DNA of 64,000 nucleotides from Blautia liquoris (GTDB lineage: Bacteria; Bacillota; Clostridia; Lachnospirales; Lachnospiraceae), in contig NZ_CP063304.1 of the NCBI RefSeq assembly GCF_015159595.1, positions 248,001-312,000 on the forward strand, written 5' to 3'. Below the pieces are notes generated by a model, which did no database searches, was not told the DNA's origin, and worked only from the letters and a program-made list of their open reading frames with translations. Position 1 is the first letter of the stretch; every line of letters begins with the position of its first letter. The translations under genes and the position numbers were made by a program. Shown in pieces: positions 55,430-64,000 of this stretch.

Positions 55430-58009
55430 ATGAAAATATCAGAGAAATTATTTGGAACGCACAGTGAGCGTGAATTAAAACGCGTCATGCCGCTGGTTGA
55501 TAAAATTGAGGCACTGCGCCCGGATATGCAGAAATTATCTGATGAAGAGCTGCGTGCGAATACGAAAAAATTTAAAGAACGTCTGACCGGAGGAGAAACT
55601 CTGGATGATATTCTTGTTGAAGCATATGCAACAGTACGTGAGGCTGCCAGACGTGTACTCAATATGGAACCTTACAGGGTGCAGGTTATGGGCGGAATCA
55701 TCCTGCATCAGGGACGTATCGCTGAGATGAAAACCGGTGAAGGAAAGACGCTGGTTTCCACACTTCCGGCTTATTTGAATGCACTGACAGGACGTGGCGT
55801 CATGATCGTCACGGTCAATGATTATCTGGCCAAAAGGGATGCCGAGTGGATGGGAAAAGTTCATGAATTCCTCGGCCTTACAGTCGGGGTGGTGCTGAAT
55901 CCTATGAATAATGACGAACGACGTGCTGCTTATGCCTGTGATATTACTTATATTACGAATAACGAGCTTGGGTTCGACTATCTGCGTGATAACATGGTCA
56001 TATACAAGGAACAGCTTGTACAAAGGGATCTGTATTATGCTATCATTGATGAGGTCGATTCTGTTCTGATTGATGAGGCAAGAACACCGCTTATTATCTC
56101 CGGACAGAGCGGAAAATCCACAAAACTGTATGAGACCTGCGATATCCTTGCACAGCAGCTGGAGCGCGGTGAGGCCAGCGGCGAGATGACGAAGATGACA
56201 GCTATTATGGGTGAAGAGATCGAAGAGAGCGGAGATTTCATCGTCAATGAAAAGGACAAGATTGTAACTTTGACAGAAGATGGGATCAAAAAAGTTGAGA
56301 ATTTCTTCCATATAGACAACCTGTCTGATCCGGAGAATATGGAAATTCAGCATAACATAATCTTAGCTCTGCGCGCACATAATTTGATGTTCCGTGATAA
56401 AGACTATGTAGTGAAGGATGATGAAGTGTTGATTGTCGATGAATTTACCGGACGTATTATGCCGGGACGGCGGTATTCAGACGGACTGCATCAGGCAATC
56501 GAGGCGAAGGAGCATGTAAAGGTCAGAAGAGAGAGTAAGACTCTTGCGACGATTACATTCCAGAACTTCTTCAACAAGTTTGAAAAAAGAGCTGGTATGA
56601 CAGGTACTGCGCTCACCGAAGAACAGGAGTTTCGTGATATCTATGGCATGGACGTTATAGAGATTCCGACGAATGAACCGATGATTCGTGTAGACTACGA
56701 CGATGCTGTCTACATGACAAAGAAAGAAAAGTTCCGTGCGGTTGTGGAAGAAATCAAGAGATCTCATGAAAAGAATCAGCCTGTTCTGGTCGGCACGGTA
56801 ACGATAGAAACTTCCGAACTGCTCAGCAAGATGCTGAAAAAAGAAGGAATCAAACATCAGGTTTTGAATGCCAAGTTCCATGAGCTTGAGGCAGAGATCG
56901 TATCCCATGCCGGCGAGGCAGGGACTGTCACGATTGCAACGAATATGGCAGGCCGTGGTACCGATATTAAATTGGATGACGAGTCTAGAGCTGCCGGCGG
57001 ACTGAAAATTGTCGGAACAGAGCGCCATGAATCAAGACGTATTGACAATCAGCTGCGTGGACGTTCCGGACGTCAGGGTGATCCTGGTGAATCCCGGTTC
57101 TATATATCTTTGGAAGATGATCTGATGCGTCTGTTCGGATCTGAAAAACTGATGGGTGTGTTTAAATCACTCGGTGTTGCTGAGAATGAACAGATCGAAC
57201 ATAAGATGTTATCTTCTGCAATTGAGAAAGCACAGAAGAAGATTGAGGCAAATAACTATGGAATACGTAAGAATCTGCTCGATTACGATCAGGTGAACAA
57301 CGAGCAAAGGGAGATCATCTACAAGGAGAGAAGACGTGTACTTGACGGCGAGAATATGCGTGATTCGATTCTCAAGATGGCATATGATACCATTGATGAT
57401 ACCGTGGACATGTTCATCGGAGAAAATGCAGATCCCCAGAAGTGGGACCTTGGAGAGCTCAATGCCTTTTTAATCCCGATCATTCCTGTGAAACCTCTTA
57501 AGAATGAGGATGTCGCAAAGATGAAGAAGGATGAACTGAAACAGAAACTTAAAGAAGAAGCTGTAAAGGTATACGAAGAGAAAGAGAGCCAGTTCCCGCA
57601 GGAGGAGCAGATCCGTGAACTAGAGCGTGTTATTCTTTTGAAAGTAATTGATCAGAAGTGGATGGATCATATTGATGATATGGATCAGCTGCGTCAGGGT
57701 ATCGGACTTCAGGCTTATGGTCAGAGAGATCCGAGAGTCGAATATAAGATGAGTGGCTATGATATGTTCAATGAAATGCTTAATTCTATCGAACAGGATA
57801 CTTTGCGGCTGCTCTACCATATCCGCGTCGAAGAAAAGGTAGAAAGGGAGCAGGTAGCAAAAGTAACAGGAACCAATAAAGAAGAGGGAAGCCCAAAACC
57901 GACTTATAAGCGTTCCCAAAAGAAGATCTACCCGAATGATCCATGTCCGTGCGGCAGCGGATTGAAATACAAACAGTGCCATGGAAGAAAAGATGCAATG
58001 CAGGCATAA
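55430..58009 (+). CDS. secA: Preprotein translocase ATPase SecA
   Basis: An 859-residue export motor: Walker [23 protein letters not shown] (Walker B), the preprotein cross-linking domain, second nucleotide fold with [10 protein letters not shown] and [23 protein letters not shown], helical scaffold, and a C-terminal SEC-C zinc motif [13 protein letters not shown]. It pushes proteins through SecYEG. ATG 55430 has TAGGAG upstream. prfB follows after 67 bases without a terminator, so prfB may be co-transcribed. Confidence 0.98.
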   Translation: MKISEKLFGTHSERELKRVMPLVDKIEALRPDMQKLSDEELRANTKKFKERLTGGETLDDILVEAYATVREAARRVLNMEPYRVQVMGGIILHQGRIAEMKTGEGKTLVSTLPAYLNALTGRGVMIVTVNDYLAKRDAEWMGKVHEFLGLTVGVVLNPMNNDERRAAYACDITYITNNELGFDYLRDNMVIYKEQLVQRDLYYAIIDEVDSVLIDEARTPLIISGQSGKSTKLYETCDILAQQLERGEASGEMTKMTAIMGEEIEESGDFIVNEKDKIVTLTEDGIKKVENFFHIDNLSDPENMEIQHNIILALRAHNLMFRDKDYVVKDDEVLIVDEFTGRIMPGRRYSDGLHQAIEAKEHVKVRRESKTLATITFQNFFNKFEKRAGMTGTALTEEQEFRDIYGMDVIEIPTNEPMIRVDYDDAVYMTKKEKFRAVVEEIKRSHEKNQPVLVGTVTIETSELLSKMLKKEGIKHQVLNAKFHELEAEIVSHAGEAGTVTIATNMAGRGTDIKLDDESRAAGGLKIVGTERHESRRIDNQLRGRSGRQGDPGESRFYISLEDDLMRLFGSEKLMGVFKSLGVAENEQIEHKMLSSAIEKAQKKIEANNYGIRKNLLDYDQVNNEQREIIYKERRRVLDGENMRDSILKMAYDTIDDTVDMFIGENADPQKWDLGELNAFLIPIIPVKPLKNEDVAKMKKDELKQKLKEEAVKVYEEKESQFPQEEQIRELERVILLKVIDQKWMDHIDDMDQLRQGIGLQAYGQRDPRVEYKMSGYDMFNEMLNSIEQDTLRLLYHIRVEEKVEREQVAKVTGTNKEEGSPKPTYKRSQKKIYPNDPCPCGSGLKYKQCHGRKDAMQA

Positions 58010-58076
58010 GTATAGTCGGCAAGTAAAGAAATAATCAGTTTTTTATCAAAATATATATCAGAAAGAGGTGAAGCAA

Positions 58077-59187
58077 ATGGTTGAATTGGATCAGTTTAAG
58101 ACTGAATTGAGTTCCTATGAGGGACCATTGGTGGAAGTGAGGGATTCACTTTGACCTCGCTGACAAAGAACAGCGGATCGAAGAATTAGAAAGAAAGATG
58201 GAAGAACCTGACTTCTGGGACAACCCTGAGAGAGCTCAAAAGATGATGAAAGAGCTTGGGAGCTTGAAAGAAGACAGGGACACATATCATAAACTTGTCC
58301 TGGCCAGGGAAGATATGGAAACCCTGATTGAGATGGGATACGAGGAAAATGATGCCAGCGTAATCCCGGACATCAGGGAGATGCTTTTGGCCTTTAAGAA
58401 GGATTTCGAGAATATACGCATTAAGACCTTGTTATCCGGAAAATATGATGAGACAAATGCAATTGTAAAATTAAACGCAGGAGCTGGCGGAACAGAGGCT
58501 ATGGACTGGTGTTCTATGCTTTACCGCATGTATACACGCTGGGCAGAAAAAAAAGGTTTTTCTCTGGAAGAACTTGATTTTCTGGAAGGGGAAGAGGCAG
58601 GTATCAAATCGGTTACATTTCAGGTGAACGGTGAGAATGCATATGGATTGCTGAAATCTGAAAAGGGCGTGCATCGTCTGGTCAGAATATCTCCATTCAA
58701 TGCAAATGGAAAACGCCAGACCTCTTTTGTATCATGCGATGTGATGCCAGATATAAAAGGTGATATTAACGTAGAGGTAAAAGATGAGGATATTCGGGTG
58801 GATACGTATCGCTCAAGCGGAGCCGGCGGACAGCATATCAATAAAACTTCATCAGCGATCCGCATCACTCATTTCCCGACAGGAATTGTGGTGACATGCC
58901 AGAATGAGCGTTCACAGCATATGAACAAGGATAAGGCTATGCAGATGCTCAAGGCAAAACTATATCTGTTAAAAGAGCAGGAGCAGGAAGAACAGCTTTC
59001 CGGGATTCGAGGTGAAGTGACGGATATTGCCTGGGGAAATCAGATTCGCTCTTATGTTATGCAGCCATATACGATGGTGAAGGATCACAGGACGAATGAG
59101 GAAGTCGGCCAGGTAAATGCTGTATTGGACGGGGATATTGATCCGTTTATTAATGCATACCTGAAGTGGACGGCACTTAAGAAGTAA
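58077..59187 (+). CDS. prfB: Peptide chain release factor 2, expressed by programmed +1 frameshift
   Basis: RF2 reads UAA and UGA stops. The first 25 codons (from ATG 58077, behind AGAGGTG, to CTT 58149-58151) end at an in-frame TGA; skipping the T at 58152 continues in the +1 frame at GAC 58153 to 59187, for 369 residues in all, the normal RF2 length. The stop-recognition tripeptide SPF (ISPFNANGKRQTSF) and the catalytic GGQ (SGAGGQHINKTSSA) are present. Low RF2 slows reading of the TGA and raises frameshifting, an autoregulatory loop known across bacteria. Confidence 0.97.
58137..58155 (+). other. prfB: RF2 programmed frameshift site
   Basis: GTGAGGGATTCACTTTGAC: slip codon CTT, stop TGA and a following C (the weak UGAC context), with a Shine-Dalgarno-like GTGAGGG just upstream. 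Confidence 0.95.
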
Positions 59188-59216
59188 GTGACAATCATGA
59201 CATGGAGGTGACATGG

Positions 59217-60890
59217 ATGAAAGAGGCATGGTGGAAGGAAGCGGTTGTGTACCAGATCTATCCGAGAAGCTTTATGGACAGCGATGGGGACGGCATTGGA
59301 GACCTGAAAGGTATTACAAGCCGTCTGGATTATCTGAAGACTCTGGGAGTGGACGTGATCTGGCTTTCGCCGGTATATCAATCACCGAATGATGACAATG
59401 GATATGATATCAGCAATTACCGGGATATTATGGATGAATTTGGAAGCATGTCTGACTTTGATGAGATGCTGAAAGAGGCTCATGACCGCGGGATACGGAT
59501 TGTGATGGATCTCGTGGTGAATCACACATCGGATGAACATAAGTGGTTTGTGGAAAGCCGAAAAAGCAAAGATAATCCATACAGAGACTACTACATCTGG
59601 AGAAATCCAAAAGAAGATGGGAGTGCCCCCAATAACTGGGGTGCAAGCTTCGGAGGTTCCGCATGGGAATATGATAAGAATACAGACATGTATTATCTTC
59701 ATCTCTTTTCTAAAAAACAGCCAGATCTAAACTGGGATAATCCGAACGTTCGGGATGAAGTCTTCGACATGATGACTTGGTGGTGCGAAAAGGGTATCGA
59801 TGGATTCCGCATGGATGTAATCAGCATGATCTCAAAGACACCCGAGATGCCGGACGGCGAAGAGACAGACGCACAAGGCTACGGAAGCTTCGCTCCATAT
59901 TGTATTCATGGACCTCATGTTCACGACTATCTAAAAGAGATGAACAAAAAAGTTCTCTCGCAATATGATCTGATGACTGTAGGCGAGACTGCCGGCGTCG
60001 ATATTGAACAGGCAAGAAAATATGCCGGTGAAAACAGCCATGAGCTGAACATGGTCTTTCAGTTTGAGCATGTCGAGTCAGACGGAAAATATGGGAAATG
60101 GACAGACGAGAGAGTACCGCTGTCATTTTTAAAGGAGAACCTTTCCAAATGGCAGACCCAGTTGTATGAAAATGCCTGGAACAGTCTTTACTGGGATAAT
60201 CATGATCAACCCAGGGCAGTTTCTCGTTTTGGCGATGACAGTTCAAAGTACAGGGACGTTTCAGCAAAGATGCTCGCGACTCTTCTTCACATGATGCAGG
60301 GAACACCCTATATTTATCAGGGGGAGGAACTTGGGATGACGAATTACCCGTTCCAGTCAAAAGATCAGTTCCGTGATATCGAGAGTATACATGCATATGA
60401 AGATTGGGTTGAGTCAGGAAAGGTAAAACGGGAAGAGTTCTGGCCCTGTCTTATCAATAAGAGCCGGGATAATGCACGGACTCCGGTACAGTGGGATGAC
60501 ACCGAGAATGCAGGATTTACCACCGGGACGCCCTGGATTGATGTAAATCCGAATTATAAGACAGTCAACGCGAAAAATGAAGTGAACGATCCGGATTCTG
60601 TTTTTTCATATTATCAACAGTTGATTGCTCTTAGGAAGACTTATCCAATTATTGTGTATGGAAAATATGATCTGATTCTTTCAGACGACGAGAACATATT
60701 TGCTTATACAAGAACTTTAGATGACAGGCAGCTACTTGTGGTATGCAACTATACAAAAAAGAACTGTAAGCTTCGGGTACCGAAAGAATATGAGGGAGCC
60801 GATTGTCTGATCTCGAACTATAACAGGGATAACTATCGGGGAATGTTGGAACTGAATCCCTATGAAGCATTTGTCCTTTTTCGGAAATAA
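59217..60890 (+). CDS. GH13 alpha-glucosidase (oligo-1,6-glucosidase type)
   Basis: A 557-residue glycoside hydrolase with the four GH13 regions: DLVVNHTSDEH, GFRMDVI with the nucleophile Asp, VGETAG with the acid/base Glu, and WDNHDQPRAVSRFGDD. The QIYPRSFMDSDGDGIGDLKGI start is typical of oligo-1,6-glucosidase, trehalose-6-phosphate hydrolase and sucrose isomerase relatives; the first fits best. No signal peptide, so it works on imported isomalto-oligosaccharides. ATG 59217 is 8 bases after GGAGG; prfB lies 29 bases upstream. No sugar transporter is adjacent. Confidence 0.9.
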   Translation: MKEAWWKEAVVYQIYPRSFMDSDGDGIGDLKGITSRLDYLKTLGVDVIWLSPVYQSPNDDNGYDISNYRDIMDEFGSMSDFDEMLKEAHDRGIRIVMDLVVNHTSDEHKWFVESRKSKDNPYRDYYIWRNPKEDGSAPNNWGASFGGSAWEYDKNTDMYYLHLFSKKQPDLNWDNPNVRDEVFDMMTWWCEKGIDGFRMDVISMISKTPEMPDGEETDAQGYGSFAPYCIHGPHVHDYLKEMNKKVLSQYDLMTVGETAGVDIEQARKYAGENSHELNMVFQFEHVESDGKYGKWTDERVPLSFLKENLSKWQTQLYENAWNSLYWDNHDQPRAVSRFGDDSSKYRDVSAKMLATLLHMMQGTPYIYQGEELGMTNYPFQSKDQFRDIESIHAYEDWVESGKVKREEFWPCLINKSRDNARTPVQWDDTENAGFTTGTPWIDVNPNYKTVNAKNEVNDPDSVFSYYQQLIALRKTYPIIVYGKYDLILSDDENIFAYTRTLDDRQLLVVCNYTKKNCKLRVPKEYEGADCLISNYNRDNYRGMLELNPYEAFVLFRK

Positions 60891-60922
60891 ACAAAATATC
60901 CGTAAACGTTACGGTGAAAAAG

Positions 60923-60952
60923 AAAACAGTCAACAAAAGTTGACTGTTTTTT
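60923..60952 (+). terminator. Terminator after the glucosidase
   Basis: AAAACAGTCAAC pairs perfectly with GTTGACTGTTTT around AAAA, then further T residues. Confidence 0.9.
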
Positions 60953-60977
60953 ACTAAAATATTCTCCGATTTTTGTA

Positions 60978-61006
60978 TTGCAGCTTTTTTCTGAATATGG
61001 TATTAT
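60978..61006 (+). promoter_or_regulatory. Promoter of the ACT-hom-ApgM-like operon
   Basis: TTGCAG, 17 bases, TATTAT, 54 bases before the first start codon. No T-box or riboswitch fits in the short leader. Confidence 0.65.
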
Positions 61007-61060
61007 CTTTACAGTGGACACAAATGTATTTTTGGGACACACAGTGTGGAGAGGAAGGTT

Positions 61061-61501
61061 ATGTCAGAGACAGAAAAATATTATGTTGTGAAAGAAAAAG
61101 CAGTTCCTGAAGTCCTTCTGAAAGTACTTAAGGCAAAAGGCCTGATAGAGAAGAAAGAGCTTACGGTCCAGGATGCGGCAGAGAGAGTGGGCATCAGCCG
61201 GAGCTCTTTTTATAAATATAAAGATGATATCTTTCTTTTTCACGATACTGCAAAGGGAAAAACAATTACCTTTATTCTGCAGATGGATGATCAACAGGGG
61301 TTACTGTCCGATGTTTTGAAAACAATCGCAAGGTATAATGGAAACATCTTGACGATTCATCAGTCAATCCCCCTTAACGGAGTGGCTACTCTTACAATCA
61401 GTGTAGTGATCGCACCAGATATAGGGGATGCAACGGGAATGATGAGCAGTATTGAGAGTAAAGAAGGTGTTCACTACTTTAAGATATTAGGCAGGGAGTA
61501 A
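61061..61501 (+). CDS. ACT domain protein, UPF0735/PheB-like
   Basis: A 146-residue protein: an N-terminal helix-turn-helix-like part (VQDAAERVGISRSSFYKYKDDI) and a C-terminal ACT domain (about 70-146, TFILQMDDQQGLLSDVLKTIARYNGNILTIHQSIP) that would bind an amino acid. The family is usually next to hom and threonine/phenylalanine genes and is thought to sense amino acids, though its exact job is not settled. It lies 2 bases before hom. ATG 61061 follows AGGAAGG. Confidence 0.88.
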   Translation: MSETEKYYVVKEKAVPEVLLKVLKAKGLIEKKELTVQDAAERVGISRSSFYKYKDDIFLFHDTAKGKTITFILQMDDQQGLLSDVLKTIARYNGNILTIHQSIPLNGVATLTISVVIAPDIGDATGMMSSIESKEGVHYFKILGRE

Positions 61502-61503
61502 AT

Positions 61504-62724
61504 ATGATAAAAGTAGCAGTATTAGGATATGGAACCGTGGGATCCGGTGTTTTAGAAGTTTTTCAGAAGAATCAGGAAATATTGAATCAAAATGTCGGCG
61601 AAGAGATTGAATTAAAATATGTCCTGGACAGGAAGAAATTCCCGGGAGATCCGGTCGAAAGATACCTGATTCATGATTTCGAGACGATTGTAAATGATCC
61701 GGAGATTAAAATTGTTGTAGAAGTGATGGGAGGTCTGAACCCGTCCTTTGATTTTGTAAAAAGATGTCTGGAAAACCAAAAGAGTGTCTGCACATCCAAT
61801 AAAGAACTGGTCGCGCAGCATGGGACAGATCTTCTTTTGACGGCAAAAGAGCATCATGTAAATTTCTTGTTTGAGGCCAGCTGTGGTGGAGGAATACCAA
61901 TCATCCGACCGTTGTATCAATCTTTGACAGCGGACAGAATTGATGAGGTTTCCGGAATCCTCAACGGGACAACCAACTATATCTTAAGTAAGATGACGAG
62001 TGACGGATATGGGTTTGAAGAAGTATTAAAGAGGGCACAGGATAAAGGATATGCCGAACGGGATCCACAGGCGGATGTTGAGGGATATGATGCATGTCGG
62101 AAAATTGCGATCCTGTCTTCTCTTGCTTTCGGAAATTATATCGATTATAAAGATATTTATACAGAGGGAATCACCGATATTACTGCCACAGATATAAAGT
62201 ATGCAAAAGCGGCAGGCGCGGTAATTAAGCTTCTGGCCATTGGCCGTCGGACAGATCAGGGTGCATACGCACTTGTATGCCCTGTGATGATTGACGCTTC
62301 GAATTCTCTATATAGTGTAAATAGTGTCTTCAATGCAGTCTCAGTACATGGCAACATGATTGGAGATGCTATGTTCTATGGAAAAGGTGCGGGGAAGCGT
62401 CCGACTGCAAGTGCAGTTGTGGCAGATGTTGTGGAGGCAGCAAAGAATCCGGGTACAACTGTGATGGGAGATGGATGGAACGCAAAGAAACTGGAACTTA
62501 TGCCATTGGATGATATACCAGGCCGTTTTTTTGTTCGTATACAGGGAAATATAGCCGCCTGTCTTCCTTCGGTTGAGAGCGTATTTGGAGAAGTGGATCC
62601 GATTACTGTTCCAAGTATCGACCGTGAATTCGGCTTTTTCACAGGGGAAATGACTGAGGCACAATATAAAGAAAAGACAGAACGGCTGGAAGGAATTATT
62701 CATATGATCCGAGTTAGATTCTAA
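61504..62724 (+). CDS. hom: Homoserine dehydrogenase
   Basis: A 406-residue enzyme making homoserine from aspartate semialdehyde. NAD(P) loop VLGYGTVGSGV, KSVCTSNKELVAQHG, GGGIPIIRPL, SGILNGTTNYILSKM and the catalytic ERDPQADVEGYDACRKIAIL. The C-terminal ~70 residues (RFFVRIQGNIAACL onward) look like a short, diverged ACT domain, so threonine feedback may be altered or shared with the ACT protein encoded just before it. It branches from the same precursor that dapA uses at 49885. Confidence 0.96.
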   Translation: MIKVAVLGYGTVGSGVLEVFQKNQEILNQNVGEEIELKYVLDRKKFPGDPVERYLIHDFETIVNDPEIKIVVEVMGGLNPSFDFVKRCLENQKSVCTSNKELVAQHGTDLLLTAKEHHVNFLFEASCGGGIPIIRPLYQSLTADRIDEVSGILNGTTNYILSKMTSDGYGFEEVLKRAQDKGYAERDPQADVEGYDACRKIAILSSLAFGNYIDYKDIYTEGITDITATDIKYAKAAGAVIKLLAIGRRTDQGAYALVCPVMIDASNSLYSVNSVFNAVSVHGNMIGDAMFYGKGAGKRPTASAVVADVVEAAKNPGTTVMGDGWNAKKLELMPLDDIPGRFFVRIQGNIAACLPSVESVFGEVDPITVPSIDREFGFFTGEMTEAQYKEKTERLEGIIHMIRVRF

Positions 62725-62739
62725 AGGAGGTCACACACG

Positions 62740-63957
62740 GTGAAAACAATTGTAATGCTGTCAGATGGCATGGCGGACGAGTCGGTTTTTGACTTCGGGG
62801 GAAAAACACCCTTGGAATATGCGAGTACGCCAACTTTGGACCGCCTGGCAAAAGTGTCTGAGATTGGTATGGTCCGGACGATTCCGGAGGGGATGGCTCC
62901 GGGCTCAGATGTCGCCAATCTGTCTGTGATCGGATATAATCCCAGACTATATTATACCGGGCGCTCCCCACTTGAGGCTTTAAGTATTGGTGCTAAAATG
63001 GACGAAAATGATGTGGCACTGCGCTGCAATCTGGTTACAGTTTCCGAGGAGGACAGTTTGCCTTATGAGGAGAGAAGGATGGTTGACCACAGTGCATCTG
63101 AGATCACAACCGAAGAGGCAGAGCAGCTTTTATCGGATCTGAAGAGTGAGTTTGAAAGCGATAATTGTCACTTTTATACCGGTACGTCTTATCGTCATTG
63201 CATGATCTGGAGAGGTGGGGAGATACTGCCCTTTACTCCACCCCATGATATTCTTGAACAGAAAATCGGAAGATATCTGCCAGAGAACGATTTGTTTTTG
63301 TGCATGCTAAAAAGAAGCTATGAGATTTTGAAAAATCATCCGGTAAATCAGAAAAGAAGAGCAGCCGGTTTGAATCCGGCAAACAGTTTCTGGTTTTGGG
63401 GTGCGGGAACAAAGCCTTCTCTTCCTTCTTTTTGGGGCAGATATCATAAAAAAGGAGTTATGATATCCGCTGTTGATCTACTAAAGGGGATAGCAGTGGG
63501 AATTGGACTTGACAACAGGAATGTTGAAGGGGCGACTGGAGGACTTAATACCAATTATGAGGGAAAGGCCCAGGCGGCCGCAGATGCACTTTTAGGAGAG
63601 AATTATGATTTTGCCTATATCCATCTCGAGGCACCAGATGAGATGGGACATCAGGGAAGTGCTGTGAAAAAAGCAGAAGCCATACATCGGATGGATACCC
63701 GGATTCTGGCACCGCTTCTGAGACAATTAGATGCCTCCGGTGAAGAATACAGACTGCTTGTGCTGCCGGACCACCCGACACCGGTAGGTCTGCGCACCCA
63801 TACAGCTAATCCTGTACCATACCTGTTGTATGACAGTACAAGGCATCAAAACCATGACTGGAATTACAACGAGCAAGAGGCCGTTGACAGTAAGAACCGG
63901 GTTGAACATGGGTGGGAATTGATGGACTATCTTTTTTCGGACGGCAGTTCTTTATAG
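62740..63957 (+). CDS. ApgM-like phosphotransferase, probable homoserine kinase
   Basis: A 405-residue alkaline-phosphatase-superfamily protein related to archaeal-type cofactor-independent phosphoglycerate mutase: SDGMADESVFDFGGKTPLEYA, the serine-bearing GMAPGSDVANLSVIGYNP, HLEAPDEMGHQG and LPDHPTPVGLRTHTANPVP. Annotation by likeness is phosphoglycerate mutase, but the gene sits 15 bases after hom; ApgM-like proteins in Bacteroides act as homoserine kinase, so here it most likely makes phosphohomoserine for threonine. Start is GTG at 62740 behind AAAGGAGG. Confidence 0.85.
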   Translation: MKTIVMLSDGMADESVFDFGGKTPLEYASTPTLDRLAKVSEIGMVRTIPEGMAPGSDVANLSVIGYNPRLYYTGRSPLEALSIGAKMDENDVALRCNLVTVSEEDSLPYEERRMVDHSASEITTEEAEQLLSDLKSEFESDNCHFYTGTSYRHCMIWRGGEILPFTPPHDILEQKIGRYLPENDLFLCMLKRSYEILKNHPVNQKRRAAGLNPANSFWFWGAGTKPSLPSFWGRYHKKGVMISAVDLLKGIAVGIGLDNRNVEGATGGLNTNYEGKAQAAADALLGENYDFAYIHLEAPDEMGHQGSAVKKAEAIHRMDTRILAPLLRQLDASGEEYRLLVLPDHPTPVGLRTHTANPVPYLLYDSTRHQNHDWNYNEQEAVDSKNRVEHGWELMDYLFSDGSSL

Positions 63958-64000
63958 TTCATGATTCAGCTGACGATAAAAATTTGCCACTGTCACATGG

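Noticed and set aside
58077-58154. prfB as a broken gene because of an in-frame TGA
   Set aside because: The stop lies in the conserved RF2 frameshift context and the downstream frame continues RF2 without damage.

Overview
The window looks like chromosomal core DNA from a low-to-mid GC Clostridia genome, most likely Lachnospiraceae. Three things point there: the Firmicutes-type ribosomal protein, RNA polymerase and SecA genes with classic TTGACA/TATAAT promoters and strong AGGAGG ribosome binding sites; a lysine riboswitch, a yybP-ykoY manganese riboswitch and an L10 leader; and family habits such as a marR-mcsA-clpC operon and an SSB-like protein with two OB folds. No prophage, insertion sequence, CRISPR array, tRNA or rRNA gene was found. 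The genus cannot be fixed from the sequence alone.

Layout. 1-1.1 kb: the start of an ABC transporter operon with its GntR (YtrA-type) repressor and a palindromic operator. 1.2-4.5 kb: a two-gene non-homologous end-joining module, ku and ligD. 4.6-6.0 kb: a cysteine-rich redox-type protein and a TDT/TehA-type membrane transporter. 6.2-7.6 kb: a thiol-peroxide operon (glutathione peroxidase, flavodoxin, OhrR-like sensor). 7.6-10 kb: a LysR regulator divergent from a two-gene chromate-type transporter. 10-14.8 kb: the str genes rpsL, rpsG, fusA, tuf. 14.9-19 kb: Xaa-Pro peptidase, thioredoxin, a zinc dehydrogenase, glyA. 19.2-22.6 kb: a leftward marR-mcsA-clpC operon. 22.9-26.5 kb: class Ia ribonucleotide reductase. 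26.6-39 kb: the rpmG-secE-nusG-rplK-rplA / rplJ-rplL / rpoB-rpoC run, interrupted by a patatin-like gene. 39-46.7 kb: two unknown membrane-anchored proteins, an amino acid:cation symporter, mntP under a manganese riboswitch, a cell-wall deacetylase, and tdh-kbl for threonine breakdown. 46.8-54.6 kb: typA, the SSB-like gene, riboswitch-controlled dapA-dapB, a lipoprotein, a permease and an S66 carboxypeptidase. 54.7-64 kb: hpf, secA, prfB (with its programmed +1 frameshift), a GH13 glucosidase, and an ACT regulator-hom-ApgM-like operon for homoserine/threonine synthesis.

Themes. Much of the window is translation and transcription machinery with visible feedback: an L10 leader, paired L1-type leaders, RF2 frameshifting and riboswitches. 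Amino acid flow recurs: aspartate family synthesis (dapAB, hom and a probable homoserine kinase), threonine to glycine (tdh, kbl), and glycine/serine exchange (glyA). Redox and protein-damage control (gpx/flavodoxin/OhrR, trxA, clpC) is the other cluster.

The least explained signals are in non-coding DNA. One is a dispersed hairpin repeat (TCAAAAG...TTTTGACGC followed by ATGATAC) present in several intergenic regions. Another is a promoter nested in the loop of the nrdB terminator. There is also a perfect 19-bp palindrome between clpC-operon and nrdA promoters, and a 17-bp tandem repeat before trxA. I saw no obvious new defence or mobile system.
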